This document shows, one piece after another, positions 61,252-64,000 of a DNA stretch of 64,000 nt. The notes under the pieces were generated by a model. The model saw only the letters and a program-made list of their open reading frames with translations. It did no database searches and was not told the origin of the DNA. This stretch comes from Rotaria socialis (Eukaryota > Rotifera > Eurotatoria > Philodinida > Philodinidae). Numbering within the stretch: the first letter of the stretch is position 1; the number at the start of each line of letters is the position of its first letter. Both the position numbers and the translations under genes were made by a program. The DNA is taken from assembly GCA_905331475.1 (NCBI GenBank), contig CAJNYU010000512.1:248001-312000 (forward strand). The letters run 5' to 3'.

Positions 61252-64000
61252 TGCTCATCAGAGGATGGGGTATGTATATTTTATATCATGCGTTTGTTCA
61301 CCAGGAATAAAGAAACATTGGTCAGTAGCGCATACATATGTTAATATTCATATCGATAATATTTTATAACTGTTCACAGGTTTATAAATTCTCTTTTTTC
61401 TTCACAAAATTATGTATTAAAGATGTTATCTGTAATGTGCCAGGGAACTTACACTGTTTTGCTATCAGATTATCAAAAAGAGATTCTAGCCGTGAATTAA
61501 ATATTGAAAAAGAAAAGATACATGAAATTCTCAAATATTGATTATGTGTGTTTATTAAAGAATCATTGCGTGGTGAAATTCGGCTATGTATTTAGCAAAC
61601 TTTTGATTCAGCCAATTTATTGATTCCGCTCACATCGTTTTTCGAGATTCCAAGACAGAATGGGATACCTGTCGGTGGAAACTTCATTGTATGCACACGC
61701 TTCAATACTATTCCATGAGATTTTATGTATGTTGTGACGTTTCTTCATGAAATTGTCGTTGAAATTATACTACATCAAGCTTGGTAGATTAACTTAACCA
61801 GAAACGTTAAATGTAAAGAAGCAAACTTAAAAAATATCCAGTTTACGATTGTTTCATGTACTTACTAGTTTCTGATATCATCTTCAAGGTTTTTTATTAC
61901 TATCAATATTTTAAAAAATACCACTGAACTTATGAATGAAACCAGCAAAACTGTGATAATTTTAATATCAAGTCGTATGTTAATTAAATTGACTTAATGT
62001 TGTTAGTGGAGGCGATTACTAACCGAGAGAAATTTTCTAAGATTTGAATTATCACTCAGCAGATTGTTGTAAGAAAACATCGATTCACTATGAAGATTCA
62101 TCTCATCTTTTTGGGAATTTATGATTAATGTGCAAAAACATCAATATAATGAATGCGTAAAGAAATCTCTGACGAATTCTGATTAATGAGTCACAACAAC
62201 TTCTTATAAAACTTTAAAAGAAATTACTAATTTTCTAAAATTGGCTGTCTTGAATGAAGTAGTCAAACTTGAAAGCTTTTCAAAATTCACTCATAGAGTA
62301 ATCGAAGAAGATGCTTGTTAATTTGTAAAATTTTGATGTCAGATTTCTCCTTATAGTTGTAGGAGCTTGTTAACGATACGTGTATTGGTAGGTCATCAGT
62401 CATCAGTTAAAAGTTTTACTTAATGAACTGCAATTGAATTTACTTTCATGCCAATATATATTTTATACGCTTGTTTTCCTTCATATGAAAAACTATTTAC
62501 TTATTTATTCCGAACAATAGGAAGAATAAAAACACACAAAAAACAAGGTTTTAGTTACTAACCCATTCTCATCTTTACCGAGTTTCTTAGCGAAGCGATA
62601 GCAAGTGTATACTTAATATAGTAGTAAATAAGAAAAATATTTTACATAAGCAAATAAATGCAAAAGAAAAGTATGAAGGTTATCAGACAGATGAACACTC
62701 TTTACTACATCATTATATGTTATTTGTGTACCAAAGGCTTATTCAAAATCGTCTTAATTTATGCTGCTCACACAACCTAAATCTCGTTTCCTTTTGTCAT
62801 TAAAAATAAAGAAATCTTTTATCATTATAAGTCCTTCTTGTCATATCAGTGTTAACTAAGAAGTTCATTTTATGTTGTCAAAAATAGACGCAAACTCCAG
62901 TTTGATTATTCTGATCAGCGAAAATGAAAATTTCAATTTCTGGTAGTAGTGATTAAAATGGTCGAGATTATTGATCTCCACATTAAAAATTCATTATCAC
63001 TTTTCACAATATCTCGAACGTTTTCCACCAATTCTGGTAACAAACAGCTTTTCATCATATAATGATGCTCTGGCATTGTTGTTTATCATGCCCGATCAAT
63101 TTTCACTACTGGTGGGTAGCACTTTTTTGGTTACAAACGTAATTGCAGTGTATCTTCTTTACTTAATTGAATAAATGAGAGTAAAATGCAATTTTCCGAA
63201 GTTTATATTGATTTTTCTAGATTAGCATTACACTCTGATAAAAGTGTGCAGCATCTATAAATATGTTCAGAGACGTAACTTCCTGAAATATGTAAGTACT
63301 AAAAGATAATACCCCTAGCCCTAGATATTTAAAAATTAACTTTACATCATACTTTCAAATTTTTAAGTTTCTTTTAATAAAACAATATATTTATTGAAGG
63401 AGACTGATCCACTTTCTCTTATCAAGGACCTGTTAAAATAATAAAGTAGCTAAATACAAACTGTACTAGATTAGCTTTTATTCTTTTTAGAGAATTCTAT
63501 AAATCTTCTGATAACTTTTTTTTGATTGCCAAATCATCAAATAATCAGAACTGAAAAGATCCATTCTAATTCATTTTTCAATTTGGAAGTTTCACTTAAT
63601 ATTTTAACTGATTAATTAAAACAAGAATTTGTTCACAGCACATCGATCAGTACTCGACGCAATGCCATGTATTTTCTGATCTTGACATAGTAAATATTTG
63701 ATGACTTTTAAATATTTGCATGAAAAAAAAGAAACGATTCAACAAACAAGTAACTGCACGTTGATACCAAGAATTTCTTCTCATGGTATTAAGACAGTCG
63801 AACGATACAGTCGCAACGATGTCTCTAGCTTTTCGAATATGTGTTGTAACGTCTCAGTAGATAACATCTGAAAATGAGATGAAATGGCCTTGATTGAACT
63901 TCAAAACATACTTTACGATTATAATCATCCTCGTATACCAAAACGCTACTTCTAATACTATGTTGATTCAAATCGAGGGATTGAATAGAAAAGATGCTAG
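61252..64000. other. No recognisable gene to window end
   Basis: The DNA is AT-rich. Open frames at 61338-61541 and 62971-63174 are short and lack motifs. Exons of a gene outside the window cannot be excluded. Confidence 0.45.

Noticed and set aside
62971-63174. 67-codon frame near the right edge
   Set aside because: No motif, no acceptor or donor consistent with neighbours.

Overview
The window is nuclear DNA of a small animal, most probably a bdelloid rotifer of the Rotaria type (inference). It is AT-rich. Genes are compact, and most introns are about 45-60 bp with plain GT...AG ends. The protein set is metazoan: SAFB-like, MEK, enkurin, neuronal calcium sensor, GPI-anchored Ig protein, SUEL/CUB receptor and XTBD protein. 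An F-box gene near 59.4-60.3 kb has the sequence style of the large F-box family I know from Rotaria. Telomere-like TGTGGG words also fit bdelloids. There are no prokaryotic features. Positions are 1-based; exon limits were read by eye, and nearly all models close in frame with lengths divisible by three.

Layout. 0.25-0.93 kb: enkurin-like gene (-). 1.8-2.2 kb: a three-exon single-pass membrane microprotein (+). 2.5-3.2 kb: GC-richer palindromic repeat islands. 3.86-11.06 kb: 15-exon SAFB-like nuclear RNA-binding protein (+). 14.6-20.5 kb: 12-exon protein with 14 C2H2 fingers and a PLDLS motif (+). 20.9-24.6 kb: 5-exon unrecognised protein with SUMO-interaction-like motifs (-); its last intron holds a poly-G tract and a sequencing gap. 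24.99-27.6 kb: 12-exon MEK1/2-type MAP kinase kinase (+), divergent from the previous gene. 29.9-31.9 kb: 7-exon three-Ig GPI-anchored adhesion protein (-). 35.6-36.1 and 36.5-36.8 kb: a small unknown protein followed by an XTBD (CDKN2AIPNL-like) protein (+). 36.8-42.9 kb: gene-poor. 42.9-44.0 kb: GT32-type glycosyltransferase (-). 46.1-46.8 kb: neuronal calcium sensor (-). 49.5-51.8 kb: SUEL-CUB-TM receptor (+). 52.5-53.2 kb: four-finger C2H2 protein (+). 54.28-55.14 kb: non-autonomous hAT element with a relic of the transposase C-terminus. 55.6-56.4 kb: DUF5672 protein (-). 58.4-61.3 kb: telomere-like hairpins, a truncated F-box gene and several MITE-like elements. 61.3-64 kb: no recognisable gene.

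The genes are ordinary housekeeping, signalling and surface functions rather than one pathway. The less usual parts are the small membrane protein at 1.8 kb, the hAT element, the cluster of G-rich hairpins around the broken F-box gene, and acceptor sites lying 8-30 nt upstream of several start codons, which would fit spliced-leader trans-splicing.
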